Part shown: one piece after another, positions 35,188 to 44,170 of the stretch
How positions within the stretch are numbered: position 1 is the stretch's first letter
Layout: every line of letters begins with the position of its first letter
DNA from: Paraburkholderia sp. SG-MS1
Lineage (GTDB): Bacteria; Pseudomonadota; Gammaproteobacteria; Burkholderiales; Burkholderiaceae
Direction of reading: 5' to 3'
DNA: 64,000 bases
Assembly: GCF_012275575.1 (NCBI RefSeq)
Contig: NZ_NPIH01000108.1
Location: 1 to 64,000, forward strand
Program-made: the position numbers and the translations under genes
The notes under the pieces: generated by a model
What the model was told of the DNA's origin: nothing
The model's database searches: none
Seen by the model: the letters and a program-made list of their open reading frames with translations, nothing else

Positions 35188-36138
35188 ATGACTCATCTCG
35201 ATGCTCTGCATAAAAGCGCGTATCACGCCTATGCCAATACCGCGGACGCCGCGCACGTCCCTGACTCCGAGCCGCATGACGAAGTGGCGCTCGACGTGCC
35301 CCCGCGCGGGCACGATGCGCTCGCGCGTCTGTGCTCCAACCGGCTGGCCGCGATTGGCGTGGTGGTGATCGTGCTGGTCACGTTCATCTCCGTCGCGGCG
35401 CCATGGCTCGCGCCCTACGATCCGAACCTCGGCGATCCCACTCTGCGGCTCGCGGGCATCGGCACGCCGGGCCACTGGCTCGGGCTCGACGATCAGGGAC
35501 GCGATCTGCTCAGCCGTCTCATCTGGGGTGGACGCAGCGCACTCGCCGTCGTGGTGATAGCGGTCGCGACCGCATGCGTGCTGAGCCTCGCAATCGGTCT
35601 TTATGCCGGCTTCGCACGAGGCCGAGCCGCTGCGCTCGTGATGCGGCTCATCGACATACTGTTTGCTTTTCCGATGATCCTGCTCGCCATCAATCTGGCG
35701 ACGACACTCGGTCCGGGGTTCGTCACGGTGGGCATTACGGTGCTGCTCAGCGCGCTGCCGTATCTGACGCGCGTGGTCTATGCCGGCGTGCGTGCCGAAC
35801 GAGACAAGGAATATATCGAGGCCGCCCAGGCGCTTGGCGCGTCGTCGTTCAACATCGTGCTCCGCGAGATTCTGCCGAACGTGCTGACGCCCCTGGTCGT
35901 CTACGGCACGACGCTTGTTGGCGGGATGATCGTGTTCGTGGCTGGCCTGAGCTTCCTCGGACTCGGGGTCCAGCCGCCGACCGCCGACTGGGGACGCATG
36001 GTCAGCGAAGGTACCCGCCTGATGCTGCTCGGCGGCGCTCATGTCGCGACTTTGCCGGCTCTCGCGATCGTCGTGCTCTCGCTCGCCTTCAACTGGTTGG
36101 GCGACGGTCTGCGCGATGCGCTCGACCCGCGCGATTAA
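35188..36138 (+). CDS. ABC transporter permease, DppC-like
   Basis: 316 aa. Cytoplasmic N-terminus of about 50 residues, then LAAIGVVVIVLVTFISVAAP, the OppC N-domain motif GLDDQGRDLLSRLIWGGRSA, and the ATPase loop AQALGASSFNIVLREILPNV. Ends LRDALDPRD as DppC proteins do. 40 bp after the DppB-like gene and 19 bp before the ATPase. Confidence 0.88.
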   Translation: MTHLDALHKSAYHAYANTADAAHVPDSEPHDEVALDVPPRGHDALARLCSNRLAAIGVVVIVLVTFISVAAPWLAPYDPNLGDPTLRLAGIGTPGHWLGLDDQGRDLLSRLIWGGRSALAVVVIAVATACVLSLAIGLYAGFARGRAAALVMRLIDILFAFPMILLAINLATTLGPGFVTVGITVLLSALPYLTRVVYAGVRAERDKEYIEAAQALGASSFNIVLREILPNVLTPLVVYGTTLVGGMIVFVAGLSFLGLGVQPPTADWGRMVSEGTRLMLLGGAHVATLPALAIVVLSLAFNWLGDGLRDALDPRD

Positions 36139-36157
36139 GGCCTTGCAAGGAGATAAT

Positions 36158-37894
36158 GTGACGCTGCTCACTATTGAACATCTAGAGGTCGACTTCGTCG
36201 GCCGGCGAGCCGCTGAGCCGGCCGTGCGCGGCGTCAGCCTCGCCATCGAGCCAGGCGAGATCGTCGCGCTGGTCGGCGAGTCCGGGTCGGGAAAGAGCGT
36301 GACTGCGGCAGCCATTACCGGGCTGCTGCCGCACGACAAAGTGGAGATACGGGGCGACATCCACTTCGACGGGCAACCATTGCTCGATCTGACCGAGGAC
36401 TCGCTCCAGCAGATACGCGGCAGCGGTATCGCCATGGTCTTCCAGAATCCGCTGAGTTCCCTTGACCCGTCGTTTCGTATCGGCGATCAGCTGATCGAGA
36501 TGGCGCGCCTGCGCCGTCGTGATCTCGATGCGGCCTCGGCACGAGCCAGCGCGGCGCAGTGGCTCGAACGCGTCGGCATACAGGACACCGAACGCGTGTT
36601 GCGTGCTTATCCGCACCAGTTGAGCGGCGGGATGCGACAACGCGTGATGATCGCTCTCGCGGCGATGAACCGGCCGCGTCTGCTGATCGCCGACGAGCCG
36701 ACCACCGCGCTGGACACCGTCCTGCAAAAAGAAATTCTCGCGCTACTGAAGGAGCTGAATCGCGAGTTCGGCACGGCGATTCTCATCATCACGCACGACT
36801 TCGGCGTGGTGTCGTGGCTGAGCGACCGCGTCGCGGTGATGAAGTCAGGCCGTATCGTCGAACAGGGCGCGACCGCTCGAGTCCTGGCTGCGCCGCGCCA
36901 TGCATACACCGCCCGTCTGATCGACGCCGTGCCCGAGCTGGGTTTGCGGCGCGCCGATCGGACTCCGGCTCGGCGGCTGGGCGGCGCTGCCCGGCCCCTC
37001 GTGAAAGAGGCTCGCTTCCCGCCGGTTCAGCGAGCCTCGCCGCAAAACGCTGATGCTGCGCCACCTTTCCTCGAGGTTCGAGGCTTATCCAAAGCTTTCG
37101 TGACACGGCGCTCGTGGTGGCCTTCGCGCATCCATACCCTGGAGGCCGTGCGCGAGGTCGCTTTCGAGGTCAAACGCGGCGAAATCTTCGGCCTGATCGG
37201 CGCCTCGGGTTCCGGCAAGTCGACACTCGCGCGGGTCGTCGCGCAATTGACGCCGGCCACCGAGGGCTCGGTCCATTTCGCTGGCGAAGAGGTGACGCAA
37301 TTCGATCGGCTTGCCCTGAAGCGCTTTCGCCAACGGTTCCAGTTTGTGTTCCAGGACAGCACCTCGGCGCTCAATCCGCGCCGCACGCTTTCCGATCAGT
37401 TGTGTGATCCAGCGTTGCGGCTCGGCGTGGCGGAAGACAAAGACCACGCTCTTGAACTCGCGCGGCAAGCGCTGGAGCGCGTCGGGCTCGAAGCCCGTCA
37501 CCTGCATCGCTACCCGCATGCGTTTTCCGGTGGACAGCGCCAGCGCATCGGGATCGCGCGAGCGCTCGTCGTGAAGCCGGAATTCATCGTGCTCGACGAG
37601 CCGACCTCCGCGCTCGACGTTTCGATCCAGGCGCAGATCCTTAATCTGCTGCTGGAGTTGCGCGAGACGCTCGACCTGACGTATCTGTTCATCGGCCACA
37701 GCCTGCCTGTGATCGAATTCCTGTGCGATCGCGTTGCGGTGATGGAGCAAGGCCGCATCATCGAAAGCTTCGATGCCGCCGACCTCAGCGCGAACGCCGT
37801 TCAACCTTCGACCCGCCGGCTGCTCGACGCCGTCCTGCCCGTGCGTCCGCGCACCCTTCTCGCCGCCCCTCACCCCGCCGAGCTGCTCACATGA
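36158..37894 (+). CDS. Two-domain ABC ATPase, DppDF fusion type
   Basis: 578 aa. Domain 1: Walker A GESGSGKS near residue 40, signature LSGGMRQR, Walker B LLIADEP. Domain 2: Walker A GASGSGKS near residue 350, signature FSGGQRQR, Walker B FIVLDEP. GTG start at 36158 with AAGGAGA six bases ahead; earlier starts overlap the permease. The stop overlaps the ATG of the monooxygenase at 37891, tying transport to substrate oxidation in one operon. Confidence 0.9.
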   Translation: MTLLTIEHLEVDFVGRRAAEPAVRGVSLAIEPGEIVALVGESGSGKSVTAAAITGLLPHDKVEIRGDIHFDGQPLLDLTEDSLQQIRGSGIAMVFQNPLSSLDPSFRIGDQLIEMARLRRRDLDAASARASAAQWLERVGIQDTERVLRAYPHQLSGGMRQRVMIALAAMNRPRLLIADEPTTALDTVLQKEILALLKELNREFGTAILIITHDFGVVSWLSDRVAVMKSGRIVEQGATARVLAAPRHAYTARLIDAVPELGLRRADRTPARRLGGAARPLVKEARFPPVQRASPQNADAAPPFLEVRGLSKAFVTRRSWWPSRIHTLEAVREVAFEVKRGEIFGLIGASGSGKSTLARVVAQLTPATEGSVHFAGEEVTQFDRLALKRFRQRFQFVFQDSTSALNPRRTLSDQLCDPALRLGVAEDKDHALELARQALERVGLEARHLHRYPHAFSGGQRQRIGIARALVVKPEFIVLDEPTSALDVSIQAQILNLLLELRETLDLTYLFIGHSLPVIEFLCDRVAVMEQGRIIESFDAADLSANAVQPSTRRLLDAVLPVRPRTLLAAPHPAELLT

Positions 37895-39288
37895 CCCGCC
37901 GTCTGATCTACAACGCTTTCACGCACGTCACGCCGAACCACCATAGCCATGGTTACTGGCGACATCCCGACGGCCAGGGGCAACTCGACTACAAACGTCT
38001 GCAACCGTGGCTCGATCTGGCGCGCACAGTCGAGCGCGGCCGCTTCGATACCGTTTTTCTGGCCGACGTAGTGGGCGTCTACGACAAGTTTCGCGGCAAC
38101 GGCGACACGTCGATCCGCACCGCGATGCAGTTTCCCAGTCTCGATCCGGCGAGCCTCGTGTCGGCGCTCGGCGCCGTGACCGAGCACCTCGGCTTCGCAG
38201 TGACCAGCTCGGTGATTCAGGACCATCCGTTCGACTTCGCACGCAAGCTGTCCACGCTCGATCATCTGACCGACGGCCGCGTCGCGTGGAATATCGTCAC
38301 GTCGTATCTCGACAATGCGGCGCGCAACTTCGGCCACGCAGCGCTCGAAGAACATGACGAACGCTATCGCTGGGCCGAAGAGTACGTGGACGTCGTCTAC
38401 AAGCTGTGGGAGGCCAGCTGGGAAGACGACGCGCTTGTCACCGACGCCACGCGCGGCGTCTTCGCCGAGCCTGCCAGAGTGCACAAGATTCACCATCGCG
38501 GCGCGCGCTATTCGGTGGAAGGCCCGCATCTTTCAGAGCCCTCGCCCCAACGCACGCCGCTGCTGTTTCAGGCTGGCGGGTCTGAAGCCGGTCGCCGCTT
38601 CGCCGCGCGCCACGCGGAGGCCACCTTCATCGCCGCGCGCACGCCCGAAAGCGCGGCGCATCACGTCGCCGATCTGCGCGCGCGAACCCGCGCGCTCGGC
38701 CGCCGCGACAACGAGCTGAAAATCATCGTGCCGCTCGCGCCGGTGATTGGCTCGACCGAGGCGGAGGCACACGCGCGGCGCCGTGAGTTGAAGGAGTGGC
38801 TGAGTGTCGACGCGTTGCAATCGTTCTACAGCGGCGGACTCGGGGTGGATCTATCGAACATCGATCCGGGCCAGCCGCTCTCCGAACTGCTCCAGAACAA
38901 TCACGTTCGCGGCAACGTCCGCGCGTTTATCGAAGCCGCGCCCGATCGCACGGTGACGTTCGCGGACCTGTTGAAGGAAACCGTTTCGGGCCGCTTTGCC
39001 GGCACGCCCGAACAGATCGCAGATGAAGTGCAGCGGTATGCGGACGCGGGGGTCGACGGCTTCAACGTGGTGCCGGTGACGACGCGCGGCTGGTGGACTG
39101 AATTCGTCGATCAGGTCGTGCCGGAGCTGCAAAAACGCGGCTTGATGCAGACCGAGTATGCGCCGGGCACTCTGCGCAACAAGATCTCGGGACGCGGACC
39201 ACTGCTGCCGGACCATCACCCGGCGCGGCAACTGCGTGACGAAGTGCGGCAGCTGTCGAGAGACAAAAGGCGCGCGCAGCAGGTGTGA
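37891..39288 (+). CDS. FMN-dependent monooxygenase, NtaA/SnaA/DszA family
   Basis: 465 aa. Starts MTRRLIYNAFTHVTPNHHSH; core motifs LSTLDHLTDGRVAWNIVTSY, TPLLFQAGGSEAGRRFAARH and FAGTPEQIADEVQRYADAG; C-terminus PELQKRGLMQTEYAPGTLRN. Translationally coupled (ATGA) to the ABC ATPase, so its substrate is very probably what that transporter imports. A terminator-like hairpin lies about 110 bp downstream. Confidence 0.88.
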   Translation: MTRRLIYNAFTHVTPNHHSHGYWRHPDGQGQLDYKRLQPWLDLARTVERGRFDTVFLADVVGVYDKFRGNGDTSIRTAMQFPSLDPASLVSALGAVTEHLGFAVTSSVIQDHPFDFARKLSTLDHLTDGRVAWNIVTSYLDNAARNFGHAALEEHDERYRWAEEYVDVVYKLWEASWEDDALVTDATRGVFAEPARVHKIHHRGARYSVEGPHLSEPSPQRTPLLFQAGGSEAGRRFAARHAEATFIAARTPESAAHHVADLRARTRALGRRDNELKIIVPLAPVIGSTEAEAHARRRELKEWLSVDALQSFYSGGLGVDLSNIDPGQPLSELLQNNHVRGNVRAFIEAAPDRTVTFADLLKETVSGRFAGTPEQIADEVQRYADAGVDGFNVVPVTTRGWWTEFVDQVVPELQKRGLMQTEYAPGTLRNKISGRGPLLPDHHPARQLRDEVRQLSRDKRRAQQV

Positions 39289-39396
39289 ACGTGTTCGCTC
39301 GCCACATTGCGGTCTGTCGGAAAGACCCAGCAAAGACGCTTGATCAAACGCTTTCCACGCTATGGCACGTGATTCATCGTTCGAACAATTGCATCG

Positions 39397-39434
39397 CAAA
39401 ACGCCGATAAACTTATGGCGTTTTGTTGTTTTTT
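39397..39434 (+). terminator. Rho-independent terminator after the transporter-monooxygenase operon
   Basis: Perfect 9-bp stem CAAAACGCC / GGCGTTTTG (39397-39405, 39417-39425) with an 11-base loop, followed by TTGTTTTTTC. It lies between the monooxygenase stop and a broken SfnB-like gene. Confidence 0.65.
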
Positions 39435-39491
39435 CAAACGGTTCGCGATGCTTAATGTATCGGGTTACCACGACTCTCCGATCAGGCAAGC

Positions 39492-40063
39492 ATGTCCACT
39501 TTGCCGAAGCACCCGGCCCAGATCGCCGATCTTGCTCGAACCGCCGACACTCACACTCCGCTAAACCTCGACGCCATTCTCGAAGCGAGCTTTAGCAAAC
39601 TCTTCGAGCGCGTTGCAGCGGGCGCGGTCGAACGTGAGCAGAACCGCGAACTCGCTTATGAAGCCATTCAATGGCTGCGCGATGCAGGCTTTACCGCCCT
39701 GCGAGTTCCGAAACGATATGGCGGCGACGGCATCACGCTCCCACAATTTTTCAGACTGCTCGTGAAGTTGGGAGAAGCGAATTCGAATCTCCCGCAAATT
39801 CTGCGGCTCAATTTCGGTTCCATCGAAACGCGGCTCGAAACCAGCGACGAAGCATCGCGCGAACGTTGGCTCAGACCGGCCGCGAATGGTGTGCTGTTCG
39901 GCGCCGCCATTTCCGAACGCACGGGTTCGACTCACAACTGGGTCACCTGATGCGCGATCCGGCCGACAATAGCCGTTGGCGTCTTAATGGCGAAAAGTAT
40001 TACAGCACAGGCTCGCTCTACGCCGACTGGGACGACCCGCATTATTTTAACCACCACGAGTGA
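39492..40063 (+). pseudogene. Broken SfnB/DszC-like flavin oxidoreductase
   Basis: The N-terminal helical part of an acyl-CoA-dehydrogenase-fold protein is intact: LAYEAIQWLRDAGFTALRVP, RYGGDGITLPQFFRLLVKLG and AAISERTGSTHN. A frameshift near 39940 brings a premature stop; the match resumes in another frame as WRLNGEKYYSTGSLYADW and ends at 40063. The last 60% (FAD and substrate region) is absent. The intact relative is at 50118. SfnB and DszC-type enzymes oxidise sulfur compounds with FMNH2. Confidence 0.75.
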
Positions 40064-40149
40064 TCCTCCACCTCCGCTGTGAGGAAACACAGCAACAGAT
40101 CGCACGAGAATTCTCAAGTGAGCTTTAAGGTCAAGGTTTCCTTGCCGAG

Positions 40150-40287
40150 GAACGGGAACGGAATCATCGGTTGCCGCGCGAGAAGATCACGACGCTCAAG
40201 GAACGCGGCTTCGGCGCACTGCGCCCGCCGACAGACGCCGGTGGGGACGCGCCCGCTTGCACACGCTTTCGGCGTGGCCGGCAATGA
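40150..40287 (+). pseudogene. Second SfnB-like N-terminal fragment
   Basis: A short frame reads RLPREKITTLKERGFGALRP followed by PTDAGGDAPA, similar to the LPxxELxxLRDAGFxALxVPxxYGG block of SfnB/DszC-like proteins. Nothing after the block survives. It is probably the leftover of a tandem copy beside the broken gene at 39492. Confidence 0.4.
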
Positions 40288-40334
40288 TGTGCTGCGACCG
40301 ACTCTATTCGGTCATCTGGAGGCACGACGACGAG

Positions 40335-41918
40335 TTACTTGCCCTGCGCGTTGAACCAGCCTGGACCTATCGGTGCGTATCCCCCGCTGCCAGTCGCGGC
40401 AGCCGCTGCCATGGCGCCAAAATTGGGCCATGCGGGATAGTAGTGACTCGACGGCGCCTGAGAACTCCCAGCAATCTTCGCCGCACCCGTGTTGCCCGTC
40501 GATCCTGTCGTCGAGCCGAGCGTCATGATGCCGAAGTACGGTTCGTAGACGTTCGTGCTGCTCGGCAACCACAGTGCCTGGTCCGAATAGCTGTACACGT
40601 AGACCGGACCATACCATCCCTTCGGTTGACGCCCAACCCAAGCCATCAGTGCACTGTATTCGCGTGCCTGGTTGGCCTGCGTCAGGTAAGACGAGAGGTC
40701 CGTCCAGACTTTAAAATTGGCGTTCGTGTACGTGGTTAGGTCGTCGCCCAAATAACCCGTGAAATTTGTCGCGCCATCCGAACCCGTGGTCGGCACGCCG
40801 AACTCGGTGAGGGCGATCGCCTTCGCTCCGTCGCCGTGCGCGTTCATCTGTTCGCGCAGGCTCGTGCCCGTATAGCTCGCAAATGTGTTTCCTCCATCGC
40901 TTTCCGGCCAACCGTACGATGGCGACGAAAACGTATGCCACATCATGTTGAATGCATTCGAGTATTGCGGGAACGCCGAGTTGAGCGTCGTGCTCGGGCA
41001 CTGGTCGGGCGCCGACTGCCAGTCGTCGCTATAACAGTAGGGATGATGGGCAAGCGCATCGAAATATCCGTGCGCACCCTTCGCGTACATCACTGCCAGC
41101 CAGTCGCGCGGGTTCCACTGCATTGGCGCCGGGTAGCTGGGGTTGGTCGAATTGACGAGCCCAACAATGCCATTCGACGGCAGAGCACCGGTCGCGTTAT
41201 TCGGCCACGTAGGACAGCCTGCGCTACCGCCAGCGTATACATAGGCGCCTGGATTTGCCTGCTTGATAGCCGGGTAGACACTCTTCAGGATCGTCGTGTA
41301 AAGAGCGGGATCGTGAGGCATGAAATCACCGCCGCAGTTCGGCTCGTTCCAGATCTCCCACGCGTCGACCTGGCCACCGTAACTATCGCTGCTGTAATGC
41401 TTGGCAGCGGCCCGCGCGAAATTGGTATAGAGAGTCGGATCGGGCGCGCACAGCCAGAATGGAACGTAATTCGCTTGCTGATAGCTGCTGGAACAGGCCG
41501 AACTCGCCGCCCATGGAGGGGTCAGCAAAATCACGCCCAGCACTCTTAAGCCGTTATTGCGGGCGGCCCGGATAATCGTGTCCGCCACTCCCCAACTCAA
41601 CCCACTGCTGGCGCCCGGATTAGGATCGCTGTCGTTGATGATCGTTGGCGAGGGTTGGGTTTGCTCCCAGTTGATGACGATGCGAACCCAGCGGGCCTTT
41701 GTCGCCGCCAGGCCAGCCATGTAATTGCTGATTGCCTGAGTCGGATTGTCGGCATTCCGGAAGATGATGTCGCTGACTTCACTGCCCAGGTTAATGCCAG
41801 GTACGGGCGTATTGGTCTGGCCGATCGCAACCCGGCACCCGAACAGCGCCAAAATGAGGACACTCCAGCCGAGCCTGGACCTTGCTAAATTCAATTGATC
41901 GCGCAGGAATTTTTCCAC
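40335..41918 (-). CDS. Secreted glycoside hydrolase, clan GH-A (PslG/GH39-like)
   Basis: About 527 aa. N-terminal hydrophobic signal SRLGWSVLILALFGCRVAIG. The catalytic barrel has WEIWNEPN with the acid/base Glu near residue 195 and ALTEFGVPT with the nucleophile Glu near residue 385. Relatives such as PslG cut exopolysaccharide during biofilm turnover. The tail is low-complexity Gly/Ser/Thr. GTG at 41918 is preferred; a TTG at 41963 is possible, and none has a strong ribosome site. It has no exopolysaccharide genes around it and looks like a singleton inserted between sulfur operons. Confidence 0.75.
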   Translation of the reverse strand: MEKFLRDQLNLARSRLGWSVLILALFGCRVAIGQTNTPVPGINLGSEVSDIIFRNADNPTQAISNYMAGLAATKARWVRIVINWEQTQPSPTIINDSDPNPGASSGLSWGVADTIIRAARNNGLRVLGVILLTPPWAASSACSSSYQQANYVPFWLCAPDPTLYTNFARAAAKHYSSDSYGGQVDAWEIWNEPNCGGDFMPHDPALYTTILKSVYPAIKQANPGAYVYAGGSAGCPTWPNNATGALPSNGIVGLVNSTNPSYPAPMQWNPRDWLAVMYAKGAHGYFDALAHHPYCYSDDWQSAPDQCPSTTLNSAFPQYSNAFNMMWHTFSSPSYGWPESDGGNTFASYTGTSLREQMNAHGDGAKAIALTEFGVPTTGSDGATNFTGYLGDDLTTYTNANFKVWTDLSSYLTQANQAREYSALMAWVGRQPKGWYGPVYVYSYSDQALWLPSSTNVYEPYFGIMTLGSTTGSTGNTGAAKIAGSSQAPSSHYYPAWPNFGAMAAAAATGSGGYAPIGPGWFNAQGK

Positions 41919-41963
41919 GATAGACCGTATCTGGTCGCACAGGAATCTGGGATTGTATTCCAA

Positions 41964-42403
41964 TCGTTACGCGTTCTGCGTTTATATTTGCTCCATAAAA
42001 CACCACTATTTTTTTATGCAGTGTGTGACATTTTAAGTAAATAACGACATTTGACTGTTAAGGAAAGCGTAGTAGTTCGCTGATTGGCGCCAGTATGAAC
42101 GTGTCGGGTGAAGACCCTGCGTGGCGAACGCGCCCGATGCCGCACGCGCTGGCGCCCTCAACCGCACGTCGCGCACAGAATCGTATATCGTTCGGACGTT
42201 CCAGTATTTGTCCCGAATTCTGCTTTATTCGCCAAGGCGTAAAAATAAGGCGGAAGTTGAAACCCATTCCGCCTGCCGCTTCGACGCAACTCCATTCGCC
42301 GCACATGCGTTCTCGCACTGCGCGCGACCCTGCGCTGTCGGATAAGCGTCATTGGACGACCCGAGCGAAGCGTCAAAATGAATCTCTTACGCCGCAAAAC
42401 CCA
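41964..42403. other. Intergenic region upstream of the glycosidase
   Basis: 440 bp between the glycosidase and the stop of the Ssu-type permease. AT-rich from about 41980 to 42060 (promoter DNA for the glycosidase). No gene or clear terminator recognised. Confidence 0.35.
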
Positions 42404-43282
42404 CTACTGCTGAACACCCCATCTCCGCACCGTGACGCGCTCCAGCGTATCGAACACCAGGTGTTCAATCAGCAACCCGATCACGATCACCGCCGCTAGC
42501 CCGGCGAAAACCCGGTCGGTGTACAGCTCATTGCGATTCTGGAAGATGTACCAGCCCAGTCCGCCGCTGCCCGAACTCGCGCCGAACACCAATTCAGCCG
42601 CGATCAGCGTCCGCCACGCAAACGCCCAGCCCACACGCAAACCCGCCAGAATCGATGGCAGCGCCGCGGGCACGAGGATCAGCAGCACGTGGCGCAAGCC
42701 CGTCAGGCCGTAGTTGCGCCCGGTCATCCGCAGCGTCGCGGGCACCGACTGAAAACCGGAGTACGTATTGAGCGCGAGCGGCCACAGCACCGCATGCACC
42801 AGCACGAACAGCAAGCTGCCGGTGCCGAGACCGAACCACAACAACGCGAGCGGCAAAAGCGCGATCGACGGCAACGGGTTGAACATCGCGGTCAGCATCG
42901 ACAGGAAGTCGCGCCCTACGCGCGTCGACACGGCAAGCGAGGTCAGCACGAAGGCGAGTGCCGCGCCGAGCAGATAACCGCGCAGCAGCACCGACATCGA
43001 CACCGCGGCTTTTTGCAGCAATTCGCCGGACCAGATGCCTTGCACGAACGCGCTGAACGTCGCACCGAACGTCGGCAGCAGCAAATCGTTGTCCACCAGG
43101 CGCGCGGCGATCTCCCATCCGGCGATCAGCACAAGCGCAATCAGCGTCTTGCGCAACCAGCCCTGCGCAAAGACACGTTTGCCGAGCGGCAACGGCGCTT
43201 CGAGAACGAGTTCGCCGAGTGGTTCGAGCGGGCGTTCGTACTCCTCGCGAACCGGCGGCAGCAACGTGACAGGCGAGCTCAT
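42404..43282 (-). CDS. Aliphatic sulfonate/taurine-type ABC permease (SsuC/TauC-like)
   Basis: 292 aa. Membrane segments start at TLIALVLIAGWEIAARLV; ATPase-contact loop ATLRMTGRNYGLTGLRHVLL; tail LIEHLVFDTLERVTVRRWG, as in SsuC, TauC and NrtB. Coupled by ATGA to the ATPase gene. Last gene of a minus-strand operon that begins with sulfite dehydrogenase and dioxygenase genes. Confidence 0.88.
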   Translation of the reverse strand: MSSPVTLLPPVREEYERPLEPLGELVLEAPLPLGKRVFAQGWLRKTLIALVLIAGWEIAARLVDNDLLLPTFGATFSAFVQGIWSGELLQKAAVSMSVLLRGYLLGAALAFVLTSLAVSTRVGRDFLSMLTAMFNPLPSIALLPLALLWFGLGTGSLLFVLVHAVLWPLALNTYSGFQSVPATLRMTGRNYGLTGLRHVLLILVPAALPSILAGLRVGWAFAWRTLIAAELVFGASSGSGGLGWYIFQNRNELYTDRVFAGLAAVIVIGLLIEHLVFDTLERVTVRRWGVQQ

Positions 43283-44109
43283 TGAACGGTCTCCGTCTGC
43301 TCGAACAACAGGTGATGAATACGTGCGACGCTGCGCTGAAAATCGCTGCGTCCGAAGCTATCCTGCGAATACTGATGGCTGTTGAGCTCGGCGCGCACGC
43401 GGCCTGGATGCGGCGACAGCAGCAGGATCCGGTTGCCGACCACCAACGCCTCCTCGATCGAATGCGTGACGAAGAGCAGCGTGAAGTTCACCTCTTCCCA
43501 TAGCCGCAGCAGTTCTTCCTGCATCTTGCGGCGCGTGAGCGCATCCAGCGCGGCAAACGGTTCGTCCATCAGCAGCACGCGTGGCTGCATCGCCAGCGCG
43601 CGGGCAATCGCAACCCGCTGCTTCATGCCGCCCGACAGCGTATGCGGATAAGCATTCGCAAACGAAGCCAGTCCCACCTTCTCCAGATAGTGCAGCGCGC
43701 GCCCGTTCGCTTCGGCGCGAGAGAGCTTCTTCGCGACACGCAGAGGAAACGCGACGTTCTGCAGCACCGTCTTCCACGGCGGCAACTGGTCGAACTCCTG
43801 AAACACGACGATGCGATCGGCGCCGGGGCCGCGCACGGTCTGCCCGTCGAGCGAAATGCTGCCCGAAGTCGGCTGGATGAAACCCGCCACCGCCTTGAGC
43901 AACGTCGACTTGCCGCAACCCGACGGCCCGAGCAGTACGAAGCGGTCGCCGCCGTAGACGTCGAAGCTGACGTCGTGCGTCGCGCGCACGATGCGCTCGC
44001 GCGTGCGGTATTCGAGGTTGACGTTTTCGACCGCGAGCAGTCTTTCGCTGGTCGCCGTGGCGGTCTGCCCGTCGCGGTTCGGAAACAGAAGCGTGGGATT
44101 GGCCACCAT
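43279..44109 (-). CDS. Sulfonate/taurine-type ABC ATPase (SsuB/TauB-like)
   Basis: 276 aa. Walker A GPSGCGKS near residue 62, Q-loop VFQEFDQLPPWKT (the P-W after the Q-loop is typical of SsuB/TauB), signature LSGGMKQR, Walker B VLLMDEP. The start at 44109 matches the family length; the longer frame to 44202 overlaps the binding-protein gene. Drives import together with 42404-43282. Confidence 0.89.
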   Translation of the reverse strand: MVANPTLLFPNRDGQTATATSERLLAVENVNLEYRTRERIVRATHDVSFDVYGGDRFVLLGPSGCGKSTLLKAVAGFIQPTSGSISLDGQTVRGPGADRIVVFQEFDQLPPWKTVLQNVAFPLRVAKKLSRAEANGRALHYLEKVGLASFANAYPHTLSGGMKQRVAIARALAMQPRVLLMDEPFAALDALTRRKMQEELLRLWEEVNFTLLFVTHSIEEALVVGNRILLLSPHPGRVRAELNSHQYSQDSFGRSDFQRSVARIHHLLFEQTETVQ

Positions 44110-44170
44110 CAGATTGCTCCGTGTGTGTGGACTAAACGCGCCGGCAAATGTCGCGCAATGATGAACATGT

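Noticed and set aside
39406..39425. ATAAAC followed by TTTTGTTGT as another shared sulfur element
   Set aside because: The spacing is wrong and the sequence is better explained as the stem of a terminator.
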